Source: Tilletia caries | Taxonomy: Eukaryota; Basidiomycota; Exobasidiomycetes; Tilletiales; Tilletiaceae | Assembly (NCBI GenBank): GCA_032718865.1 | Contig: JALUTQ010000007.1 | Location: 1,612,001-1,676,000, forward strand | Length of the DNA: 64,000 nucleotides | Reading direction: 5' to 3' | In this document: piece by piece, positions 12,401-20,282 of the stretch | Position numbering within the stretch: the first letter of the stretch is position 1 | How the letters are laid out: each line of letters starts with the position of its first letter | Notes under the pieces: model-generated | Databases searched by the model: none | What the model was told of the DNA's origin: nothing | The model's input: the letters and a program-made list of their open reading frames with translations, nothing else | Program-made: the position numbers and the translations under genes

Positions 12401-13190
12401 GAGCCCATGCATTGCAGTACTGGCATCGCGTGCAGCGTATGCCTTGGGCGCTGGAGAAGGGGGTCACACGTACATTACAGAAGACCGCAAAGATCGAAGG
12501 ACTGCCCCCCTTCGAGAAACGCCGTCCAGTACGCCTCAACGACCTCAAGGCGATGGTTTCCCATCACCAACCCGATGACAACGCCCATGTAGCCATACTG
12601 GCAGCCGCACTTCTTGCCTTCTTCGCCATGTGTCGCCCAGGTGAGGTGACGGTCCGGTCGGCATCCGAACCCCACTCCGACCGCGCCAGATGGGCGCACA
12701 TTGTGGAACATCCGCCGATGACGGCAGACGGCGTGGCGTCATTTGCACTACGACTGCCATCCGAGAAGGTACACGGTAAAGACGGCTGGGACCGGATTGC
12801 CGCAGAGCAGAGACAGATGCCCGAGTTGTGCCCGGTTAGAGCAATGCGGCGCCACCTAGTGGCAAACGCGCTGAGGCCCGGGGAGGAGGGATTGGCACAT
12901 GGCGCTTTCTCCTACGTCTCGAACACTGGCGCGCGTACCGAGTTGACGGACGGACTGTTCGGCCGGACCGTGAACGCATGGCTGACGACCGCCAACCGTG
13001 AGCGGGTCACAGGTCATTGCTTTCGCATCGGCGGAGCCACCCTGTTGTTTGCGGCCGGGAAACCCCTCGAGGACATCGGCTTCGGGGGGGACGGGGTTCG
13101 GACGCCTACTTGCTCTATCTCCGGGACATTTACGTGCGTCAGGCGACCATGTTCAGCGACTTGGACCTTCAGAGTCTCTGCTATGGCTAA
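9476..13190 (+). pseudogene. DIRS-like Pol: reverse transcriptase, RNase H, tyrosine recombinase (frameshifted)
   Basis: The RT begins in the frame that runs through 9476-9973, then an intron-like segment (GTATGT at 9974, CACAG ending 10365, both phase 0) leads to the palm motif DLADAYQHF. The next RT block (GDFFVWVVGMFGIATMAALF) lies in another frame, entered near the C run at 10444-10448 and left near the T run at 10583-10587. The catalytic box then reads FADD. RNase H shows VYSDASNLGCG and NLADAPSRG. After a Ser/Thr/Pro-rich linker (about 11580-12100) the recombinase shows an Arg (RPGEV, about 12630) and HCFR (13015-13026). The expected Tyr segment AYLLYLRD is shifted out of frame after the G run at 13084-13090 and stops at 13190. 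The uninterrupted frame instead reads on to 13242. Confidence 0.82.
10031..10176. repeat. GGGCATCCCC minisatellite inside the RT intron-like segment
   Basis: About six copies of GGGCATCCCC spaced roughly 19-45 nt apart (near 10032, 10054, 10079, 10097, 10118 and 10166) lie within 9974-10365. The stretch is not conserved RT coding sequence. Confidence 0.8.
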
Positions 13191-13335
13191 GCACCCGGGC
13201 CCGCCCCCTTCCTATTCGTTGTCCGTTCACGTCAAGCTTTGACTCCATCTCCGATTTCCAGCCTCTTCAACAATTCGACCCAATGTTTCTGCCTTCCTCT
13301 CACCGATCCGTCCCAGGGGGGGTGCACTTCGTGTA

Positions 13336-13385
13336 GGCCGACCCGGTGTGGGGCTGCGCAAGGGGGAGCCGCACCGGGTCGGGCC
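13336..13385. other. Strong hairpin in the 3' non-coding end of the DIRS-like element
   Basis: CCGACCCGGTG (13338-13348) pairs perfectly with CACCGGGTCGG (13372-13382), extended by GGC/GCC at the base and GCT/AGC toward the loop. It lies after the recombinase stop and before the 13523 boundary. It may be an RNA structure for replication or 3' end formation; that role is inferred. Confidence 0.7.
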
Positions 13386-13523
13386 GCATCGACGTGCGAG
13401 TACATACAAGTGCTCTGAACCCAAACCTGCATCAGAGATACAGGCATTGAGAGATTGAGATTGACACAGGACCACGTGGAACACAACGTTAGCAGAACGC
13501 AACAAGGAGAGCAAGGCAATTTA

Positions 13524-13939
13524 GGTAAGGGTTTGCTCGCTCGCTCGAATCCGAGGGGGGGTGGTCCTTTGCTGATCATGCGGCTTCCCCTTTTTGCGAC
13601 CTTCAGGCTGCGGTCGCGGTTGGTTCCTGAGGGGAGACCTTCCACTCATCATCACTCGGTCCTTACCATCACGTCCAGGCAACCTCCAGACAACGTCAAC
13701 CAGGATCTCGCTTTTACGACTGCCTCAAGAATCGGAACGAGTTGAAAGGAGTGTGTGAGCTCCAGAAGGGCACTTCATCAAGGTAGGGTCGTCAATTATC
13801 GAGCGAGAGAGAGAGAGAGAGGAAAACAGAGTAAAGGAAGAGGAGGGATACAGTGAAAGGAGTGTGTAGAGTATGTTGATGCAATGATGCGGTCCATACT
13901 ACTGTCGAAGAGAGAGAGAGAGAGAGAGAGAGAAGCGCT
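13524..13939. repeat. Left-arm 3' flank of gene B with two GA microsatellites
   Basis: No gene is seen. GA dinucleotide tracts lie at about 13802-13823 and 13909-13933; the right-arm equivalents are CT tracts near 25247-25270 and 25357-25375. The left copy sits directly downstream of gene B and is probably 3' untranslated or intergenic DNA. Confidence 0.7.
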
Positions 13940-15892
13940 TCACTGCTGATCGCTGATCAGCGTCCGACTGTCATAAAGCCACCTGCCGTCCTCATCATCA
14001 CGATCCTCCCCATCCTGGCTCCCCATCTCCATGTCGATGTGCATCTCCAAATCCGAGCCCGAGCCGGAGGTAGACGAGAGCGAAAGCGAGGTCCCGCCCG
14101 ACGACCGAGGAGGACGAGTCAGACCCAAGAGGGACTCCACCTCCGCCTCCTCCGCCTGATCGCCGTCCTGCTGCATCCTATGGAGCGAGAAGGAAGAAGA
14201 AGACAAGGAAGAAGGCCGGGTATACGCAGACCGGGGCGAGAGCGGCGCAAGCGGGAAGTCGAACTGGAGCGAAGGCGATCCAAAGCCCTGATCGTCCTGT
14301 CCACCGTCCCCAAGAAGGACCGTAGGCCGGAAGACCAACTCCTGCTCCTGCTCGTGCACAGCACGCTCCCTCAGAAGCACGTCCAGCACGACCTCGACTT
14401 CACGGGAAGTAGGCTCCAGCTCGCCCTGCTTCCACCTCAGACGCTCCGACTCGGCGTGGAGGTCGAGCATGAGGTGGAGTCCCTCGATGACGTCCGCTTT
14501 CGCATGTCCCTCCATCACGATCAGACGCGAGGGAATCGTCGTCGTCGTCGTCGTCGTCGGCGGCGAGCCTGGGCGGATCGTGTTCGAGATCGGAGCGGAG
14601 GTGTGAGGATCGACGTCGAGCACGGCCCGAAGGAGGGAGAGCACCCGAACAAAGTTGCGCACAGGCCGATCATACTCCAGCACCTCCTCCGCCCTTCGTC
14701 GTTCCTCCTCCTCAAGATCCACAGCCGCCCAATTGACATCGTTCAAAAACCCGCCAGGAGCCGAGACCGTCCTCGGCTTCAATCGACGTTGTCGCGTCTG
14801 CGAATCGTACGAGGGCCGCTGTGGGGGCATGAGCAGCCTGGCCCAGTCTAGATCGACGGGTTCGTCCGGCAGGGTGAGCACGGTTGAGATCTGGTGAGGT
14901 GCGTGTGTGCCTTGGTTTTCGAGCAGTCGGGATCGGATGCGGAGGATATGTCGTCGTCTTTGTTCGTCGTCTGCTTTTTTTTGGTGTTCGACTGTTGCTG
15001 GTGCGGCGGTGGTGGGGAGGGGGATGAAGAAGTAATCGCACTCTTCGCTGCTGAGGTCCTCCTCGATGCTGGCAGGGACCGAGACGGGCGAGGGAGGGAG
15101 AGTGTGACGTTGACGGTGCTGCGAGAGTGCGTTCTGCACCTGGGTACGAGCGCCGTTCTGGGAGGTAGGGCGAGCCGAAGCGCTGGACGCGACAGCAGCT
15201 CGGATGGAGTACGGCTTCTTGCGACCAGCCTTACGCATGCGTCGATTCTTCTCCTCGTCATCGATGATCATGCGGAAGATGAGTGGGACGCTCTCCTGTA
15301 TGGCAGTGGATGCGCCACCAGCACCAGCCCCAGCACCTGCTGATGAGAAGTTGCGAGCGAGATGGAGACCGGGCCCATGGATCTGGAAGGTCTGGTTGAT
15401 GGGGAGTCGTGGGCGTGTTTGAGGGTGAGCAAAAGCGCGTGCGGTGTGGAAGGCGGCGGCACGGTTGTTTTTGTGTGATGTGGGTGTGGTGAGTTTGCGG
15501 TAGGCTGTGTGTGCGAGTGCGGCTGACTGGATGGAGAGTGCTGTGTGAGGGGAGGTTGTGCTGTGTGCTGATTGGGAGTGGAGGGTGCGGTGGAGTGTGG
15601 GCGCGAGGGATTGGAGTGTGGTGTTGAGTGGTCGGGTGCGTGCTGCTGGTGCGAGTGTGAGTGCGAGTGCAGGTGTAAGTGCCGTCCTCGTACGTGCTGC
15701 AGTGCTGAGTGCTGCTGTGTCTTTGGAGAGTGCAGCTGCTGTTGTTTTGGAGCATACCTTGGCGAGTGCCTTGCTGCGGATGAGGTGTCGTGCTGCGATG
15801 GAGAAGAGCGCTGCGAGTGCTGCTCCTCCTCCGCCGCCTGGACCTGGGCCTGGGCCTGGAGCCCATCCTGCGCCTAAGAACGACGCTGACAT
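13940..15892 (-). CDS. Gene B, left (intact) copy: unknown protein, possible mitochondrial targeting
   Basis: One long frame; I chose ATG 15892 (begins MSASFLGAG), giving 650 aa. An in-frame ATG at 15967 would add 25 residues. The N-terminal third is Ala/Arg/Thr/His-rich and poor in acidic residues, ending in ARNFSSAGAGAG, which resembles a mitochondrial presequence and its cleavage region. The rest includes a basic patch (KNRRMRKAGRKKPYS), a central helical region (DLEEEERRRAEEVLEYDRP) and an acidic, Ser-rich C-terminus. No catalytic motif is recognised. The right arm holds a truncated, frameshifted partner at 23847-25239. The inner end of the arm cuts this gene about 190 codons in. Confidence 0.68.
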   Translation of the reverse strand: MSASFLGAGWAPGPGPGPGGGGGAALAALFSIAARHLIRSKALAKVCSKTTAAALSKDTAALSTAARTRTALTPALALTLAPAARTRPLNTTLQSLAPTLHRTLHSQSAHSTTSPHTALSIQSAALAHTAYRKLTTPTSHKNNRAAAFHTARAFAHPQTRPRLPINQTFQIHGPGLHLARNFSSAGAGAGAGGASTAIQESVPLIFRMIIDDEEKNRRMRKAGRKKPYSIRAAVASSASARPTSQNGARTQVQNALSQHRQRHTLPPSPVSVPASIEEDLSSEECDYFFIPLPTTAAPATVEHQKKADDEQRRRHILRIRSRLLENQGTHAPHQISTVLTLPDEPVDLDWARLLMPPQRPSYDSQTRQRRLKPRTVSAPGGFLNDVNWAAVDLEEEERRRAEEVLEYDRPVRNFVRVLSLLRAVLDVDPHTSAPISNTIRPGSPPTTTTTTTIPSRLIVMEGHAKADVIEGLHLMLDLHAESERLRWKQGELEPTSREVEVVLDVLLRERAVHEQEQELVFRPTVLLGDGGQDDQGFGSPSLQFDFPLAPLSPRSAYTRPSSLSSSSFSLHRMQQDGDQAEEAEVESLLGLTRPPRSSGGTSLSLSSTSGSGSDLEMHIDMEMGSQDGEDRDDEDGRWLYDSRTLISDQQ

Positions 15893-17106
15893 TCTCAACC
15901 GATGATGGTGGTGCCAGGAACGATCGACAGAATGAGTGGGTGGCGAAGGCGATCTCAAGCCCCACACTGTGAGTGGTGTGTGGTAGCCGCTCAGTGTGCG
16001 AACACAGGCCGAGATAGTCTAATCACCTAGCTTTCACTAAGGACTGTGTTCGGAGAGAACTGAGATGAAACAAGTATGCAGTGTCGGACTAATTACAAGA
16101 GGGACGCGAGGAAGAGAAAAGAGGTAACTGGAATAATGGCGTGGGAAATGTGGAGGATGAAAGTGTTGCTATGCGGAGGTGTAGGAAAGGGAAGAGAGGA
16201 AGATAGAGATAATAGATAAGATAACTGGCCATGTGGCGAAGCCACGTGTTGCCAGCACACTCAGACCCCCTCGCGGCTAGGTCACTCCAGTCTCATCTCT
16301 CCCGGATAAACAGCCAGCCACGCTACCCATCCCGATCAAAGAACATCTCATTATTCCTGAACCCTGCTTCATGCATTCACCCAAGCCTGCTCCTCATCTC
16401 CGTTCCCCCACGCAGCTCCATCATCTCCCATCCTCTCCTTCCAACATGACCCTTCTTTCCACCCCACCACAGCTATCCCACATGCGGACACCGACCAGCC
16501 TTCGCAATGGCTCAGCAAGGCTCTCCGAATGCGGCATCCGACGGCCGAAAGCCAACACCCACACTCGTCGTCACACTCACCCTCTCCCGCTCGCCAACCC
16601 CGTCCCCGAGTCCTGACGAGCCTCCGCTTGCACAGCAACGAGCCAAGGTCGACGAGACCTTCCGCATCGAGAAGCCGTCCACACCCCCGGCACCCAAGTC
16701 GGCGTCTCCCACCAAGCCGCGGCCCTCTCCCACCATGAAGACGCGGTCCTCAACCTCGTCACTCCCTAAGAAGCGAAGGTCTTGAGCAACGTCCAAGACC
16801 GACAACACATCCTTCTCCAGCTCGATTCCCAAGACCGTCAACCTCCTCTGCTCGATCGCCCAAGACCACCATCCTCCTCTGTTCGACCGCATCGAGGCCA
16901 TCCTCCATCCTGCTCAATCACCCACACACACTCTCGCCCCATAGCTACCAATCCTGTCCTCCCCTAGCTATAAAAGCCCTGTCTCTCTCCTCACTCTCAG
17001 AAGAAATCCACACCTTGTTCTCCTAGAATCTCTCTCTCGTTTGAATTGCCTGACTCCTGACTCTACAAAGATCCCTCTCAACTCTACCCTTCATTCACCT
17101 ACTCCT
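15893..17106. other. Spacer region upstream of gene B, up to the LTR element
   Basis: The first part (15893-16230) is the likely promoter side of gene B. From 16231 the DNA is C-rich and Ser/Pro-coding in several frames. A 92-codon frame at 16507-16785 (starts MAQQGSPNA, ends KKRRS) is possible but unsupported. A TATAAAAG box at about 16971 is followed by a CT-rich stretch resembling the TATATAAA plus CT-rich segment inside the LTRs of the neighbouring element. It may be a promoter for the gene at 20283 or an old LTR remnant. Confidence 0.4.
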
Positions 17107-17111
17107 CATAC

Positions 17112-17523
17112 TGTCATGAATGACCTTCCGGTGTTCTCGTTCCGACAACTTCTCGAATTTTCCACGATCTCATTTCGCTCTCATGCTCATCCCTGACCTC
17201 ACCGCCATCACCAACAGGCGGCTCGACCTCGACTTCGGCACAGCCACACACAGCATGCGAACTCTCCACGCTTCTAGCATCTTCTATCGCTTCGTTCCTC
17301 TCTTCATCGACCCTGGTCTCGAAACTATATAAACCCCTGCTCTCTCCTGCTCTCTCTGGCTGTTCTCCCCATCCGGTCTTGTGTCTTATCGAGCCCTCCT
17401 TTGCACTACAATCACACACCCTTCTATCTGTTTTCTACCTTGCCTTGTGGCTCGAGCGTTAGCTCCCGGCCTTCAGCCTCCACTTCGCCTTGATTCCCAG
17501 CCTTCTAGCACCCAGTTCTTACA
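17112..17523 (+). repeat. 5' LTR of the gag-only element
   Basis: Begins TGTCATGAA and ends TTCTTACA, 412 bp, no difference from the 3' LTR noticed by eye. It includes a TATATAAA box. Confidence 0.93.
17326..17333 (+). promoter_or_regulatory. TATA box in the 5' LTR
   Basis: TATATAAA followed by a CT-rich stretch, about 270 bases before the gag start. The copy in the 3' LTR is at 19902-19909 and could drive transcription toward the gene at 20283. Confidence 0.6.
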
Positions 17524-17601
17524 GTAGACCGGATCGCCAACCACTGGCCCCGAGCTACCGCACCCAGCCCTAGTCGCCACCGAGTCCTTGTCCGCCTCGC
17601 C

Positions 17602-18693
17602 ATGTCCCAAGACTCGCCCAGTCCCTCCTACGACGCTCTCGTCGCAGAGGTTGCCGAGCTCCGCCGCCTCCTTGTCCAGCAATCCGCGTTCGTCGCCACC
17701 GAGCCCAACTTCAAGGTCAAAGTTGCCGATCCTCCTACCTTCGATGGTACTCGCAAGAAGGACGCCAACACATTCCTCGCCCACGTCAAGCTCAACTTCT
17801 CCGCGAACCCCTCTTCCTTTCCCACCGACACGAGCAAGATCGTCTACGCCGCCTCATGGCTCCGCGGGAAGGCGTTCGAGTGGTTCGAGCCCATGCTCCG
17901 CTCCGGTGACGCCAGCAATCTCTCTTGGTCCCAGTTCGAGCACGTCTTCCTCCACTCGCACGGAGATCCCGACCACAAGCGTCGCATCACCCGAGAACTC
18001 CTCCGCCTGACCCAGACCGATTCCGCCGCCTCCTACGCCACCCGGTTCTTCCAGCTTTCCTCCCAGCTCGGCTGGAACGACGAGGCCCTCCGGGCCCAGT
18101 TCTACGAAGGCCTCGCTGACGATGTCAAGGACGCCCTGGCCTATTCCGAGAAGACGATCACGGACGTTCAAGACCTCGCCAACCATGCCGTCAAGCTCGA
18201 CAACCGCCTCTCCGAGCGGCCCGGTCGTTTCATCAGGCAACCCGATCGATCTCAGCACCTTGACCAGCCCGAGACTCTCCCCAGCACCCCCGGCTCTCCG
18301 GAACTTCACCCAGTCTTGTTCGGTCCTGCTCCGTCCAGTCCTGGTCCCTCCGGCTTTGTCTCCTCCGGACCTGCTTCCCCTGGCCCCGCTCCTCCCGGTC
18401 CTACGCCCATGGACCTCGACGCCACTGCTCCTCGCCACCAGCCTCTCACTGACGCTGAGAAGCGACGCCGCAGAGAACTCGGTCTCTGCATGTACTGCGG
18501 CGGCCCTGGTCACATTGCCCGGTCCTGTCCCGAGAAGCGCAACCATGGAGCCCGCCCTGCCGCCCACACAGCCGCCGCCGTCTCCTTCCGCCTCGGTGGG
18601 CCTGGCTCGTCGTCTAGCACCGGCTCTCCGTCCCTTGCCACCGTCGTTTCGCATCCCAAGACCACCCAGGCAGAGCCTCATTCCTCCGCATGA
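17602..18693 (+). CDS. Ty3-type Gag polyprotein
   Basis: Intact 363-aa frame starting at ATG 17602, 78 nt after the 5' LTR. The N-terminal two thirds match the retrotransposon Gag capsid fold (FDGTRKKDANTFLAHVKL, ASWLRGKAFEWFEP, then the ATRFFQLSSQLGWND region). A Pro/Ser linker precedes one CCHC zinc knuckle, CMYCGGPGHIARSC (about 18489-18530). Capsid formation and RNA packaging are inferred from the family. The frame has no disabling change, consistent with a young element. A long open frame on the opposite strand over the same bases is a shadow. Confidence 0.9.
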   Translation: MSQDSPSPSYDALVAEVAELRRLLVQQSAFVATEPNFKVKVADPPTFDGTRKKDANTFLAHVKLNFSANPSSFPTDTSKIVYAASWLRGKAFEWFEPMLRSGDASNLSWSQFEHVFLHSHGDPDHKRRITRELLRLTQTDSAASYATRFFQLSSQLGWNDEALRAQFYEGLADDVKDALAYSEKTITDVQDLANHAVKLDNRLSERPGRFIRQPDRSQHLDQPETLPSTPGSPELHPVLFGPAPSSPGPSGFVSSGPASPGPAPPGPTPMDLDATAPRHQPLTDAEKRRRRELGLCMYCGGPGHIARSCPEKRNHGARPAAHTAAAVSFRLGGPGSSSSTGSPSLATVVSHPKTTQAEPHSSA

Positions 18694-19182
18694 GGCTTGT
18701 CTCAAACCTTCGGCCATGTTCGCATCAAGTTGCAATACCGTTGCGATCCATCCAGTTACGGGCATCGGTTCATTTCCTTTGTGAGCCCACCATCATGCCC
18801 TCAACCCCACATTTTTCACTTCCATCTTTTTCACTCTCACCACCACCTTGTTCCGCGACTCAAAATTTCCGGACACCACCTTGCACCACCACTCCGAGCC
18901 TTGACTGCCTCGCTCGAGGCACCTCCCAGTCCCAGCACCTTCCCCGTCGAGCATTCAACTCTGCGCGCGCGCCCATCAGCAATGGCTAGCCGCAAGAGTT
19001 CCCAGATTCCGCCTTCCCCGCCAGCGCAGCTGCTCCGTGACGTTCCCCGGCTCCTTTGTCTTTTTCCGCCGGTCTTGCGCGCGGCCTTGAGCCCATCAGC
19101 GGCTCAGCACTGTCCTGTCGCGAGGGCGCGACCGCAAAGAGGGGGGGCGAGTGCTAAGGCACACGTCGCGAACCTCTTTTCC

Positions 19183-19460
19183 CAGTCACCGAGTCCGAGT
19201 CCGAGTCCGGCCAGCCATCGAGTTTCCCACTTTCCCAGTCATCAAGTCCGGCCAGCCATCGAGATGTTCCCTGCCACCGAGTTTCCCAGTCACCGAGTCC
19301 CCAGCCACCGGTTCTCTCAGTCATCAAGTCGCCCAGCCATCGATTTCCCCAGCCACCGAGTCCGGTTCTTCACCAGCGAACTCCTCCCAGCGATTTCGAT
19401 CCCAGACTCCCAGCACTCTCGATCCCAGACTCCCAGGATTCCCAGTCCCAGCTTCAGCCA
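19183..19460. repeat. Minisatellite in the non-coding part of the gag-only element
   Basis: Degenerate repeats of a core resembling CCAGCCATCGAGT, followed by repeats of CGATCCCAGACTCCCAG. No coding potential is supported. Confidence 0.75.
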
Positions 19461-19687
19461 ACCGTGAACCCCGTCACCCAGTCACCTCAGCCATCTCGGT
19501 TTCAGCATCTTGGTCACAGTCACGGTCACCGCAGTCTCAACCTCCATGTCATCGACCCTCGACCCTCGGATCCACTGTCAGGTCACGCGTACATCCTGTC
19601 CTCGCACCCACGACTCGCGCCTCCGACTGCCGACAGACAGCAGCCCCACTACCAGCTTCGGAGACCTCAGCTTAAAGAGGGAGCGAC

Positions 19688-20099
19688 TGTCATGAATGAC
19701 CTTCCGGTGTTCTCGTTCCGACAACTTCTCGAATTTTCCACGATCTCATTTCGCTCTCATGCTCATCCCTGACCTCACCGCCATCACCAACAGGCGGCTC
19801 GACCTCGACTTCGGCACAGCCACACACAGCATGCGAACTCTCCACGCTTCTAGCATCTTCTATCGCTTCGTTCCTCTCTTCATCGACCCTGGTCTCGAAA
19901 CTATATAAACCCCTGCTCTCTCCTGCTCTCTCTGGCTGTTCTCCCCATCCGGTCTTGTGTCTTATCGAGCCCTCCTTTGCACTACAATCACACACCCTTC
20001 TATCTGTTTTCTACCTTGCCTTGTGGCTCGAGCGTTAGCTCCCGGCCTTCAGCCTCCACTTCGCCTTGATTCCCAGCCTTCTAGCACCCAGTTCTTACA
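19688..20099 (+). repeat. 3' LTR of the gag-only element
   Basis: 412-bp partner of 17112-17523 at a constant offset of 2576. It is followed directly by the CATAC target duplication. Confidence 0.93.
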
Positions 20100-20282
20100 C
20101 ATACGACCCTCACCCTCTTCAATCGCCTTGCAAGTCGTATCCCTCCTGCTTGGCCCTTCTCCGACTGGTCGAGCCCACCTCTTCCGGCCCGAGCGAACCG
20201 CACAGACCCGCACTAAGCGAGACCCCATCGGCCTTTCGGTCAACCACATGGTGTGTGAGGTGAGTCTCTCTTGGCGGTGGTG

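Larger units (their letters stand above)
8145..13523 (+). mobile_element. DIRS-like (tyrosine recombinase) retrotransposon, probably 5'-truncated
   Basis: Coding order is Gag with a Cys/His zinc region, reverse transcriptase, RNase H and tyrosine recombinase, which is the DIRS order. The right arm holds the uninterrupted site (TAAATT at 25647-25652), so the edges are fixed. AATTTA stands at 8139-8144 and again at 13518-13523. I found no LTR, inverted terminal repeat or split direct repeat. The gag frame is open from the first codon after the junction, which suggests a 5'-truncated copy. Pol carries several frameshifts, so the copy is probably inactive. It is present only in the left arm, so it either inserted after the duplication or was lost from the right arm by conversion. 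Confidence 0.9.
1..15322. repeat. Left arm of a large inverted duplication (interrupted by a DIRS-like insertion)
   Basis: Positions 1-8144 and 13524-15322 match the reverse complement of 33820-23847. Base 1 pairs with about 33820 and the match stops inside gene B at 15322, just after GCGCCACCAGC. The arm runs off the left edge, so its true outer end is not visible. The 5.4 kb at 8145-13523 is absent from the right arm. Differences are scattered substitutions, small indels, one 64-base deletion in the right arm and a repeat-number change in gene A. The arms are therefore close but not identical, which argues for a real, diverging duplication over a simple assembly echo. Confidence 0.93.
17112..20099 (+). 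mobile_element. Gag-only LTR retrotransposon (TR-GAG-like, non-autonomous)
   Basis: Two 412-bp LTRs (17112-17523 and 19688-20099) begin TG and end CA and look identical. The 5-bp direct repeat CATAC lies at 17107-17111 and 20100-20104, the expected target site duplication. A purine-rich tract (AAAGAGGGAGCGA) precedes the 3' LTR. The only coding sequence is a Ty3-type Gag with a zinc knuckle. I see no protease, reverse transcriptase or integrase in the remaining kilobase, so it must depend on another element. No clear tRNA primer site was recognised after the 5' LTR. Confidence 0.93.

Noticed and set aside
16507..16785. 92-codon frame before the LTR element
   Set aside because: No domain, no comparison copy and C-rich composition; mentioned only inside the region note.
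17854..18765. 303-codon minus-strand frame over the gag gene
   Set aside because: Mirror of GC-rich Gag codons; Gag has recognised motifs and the antisense has none.
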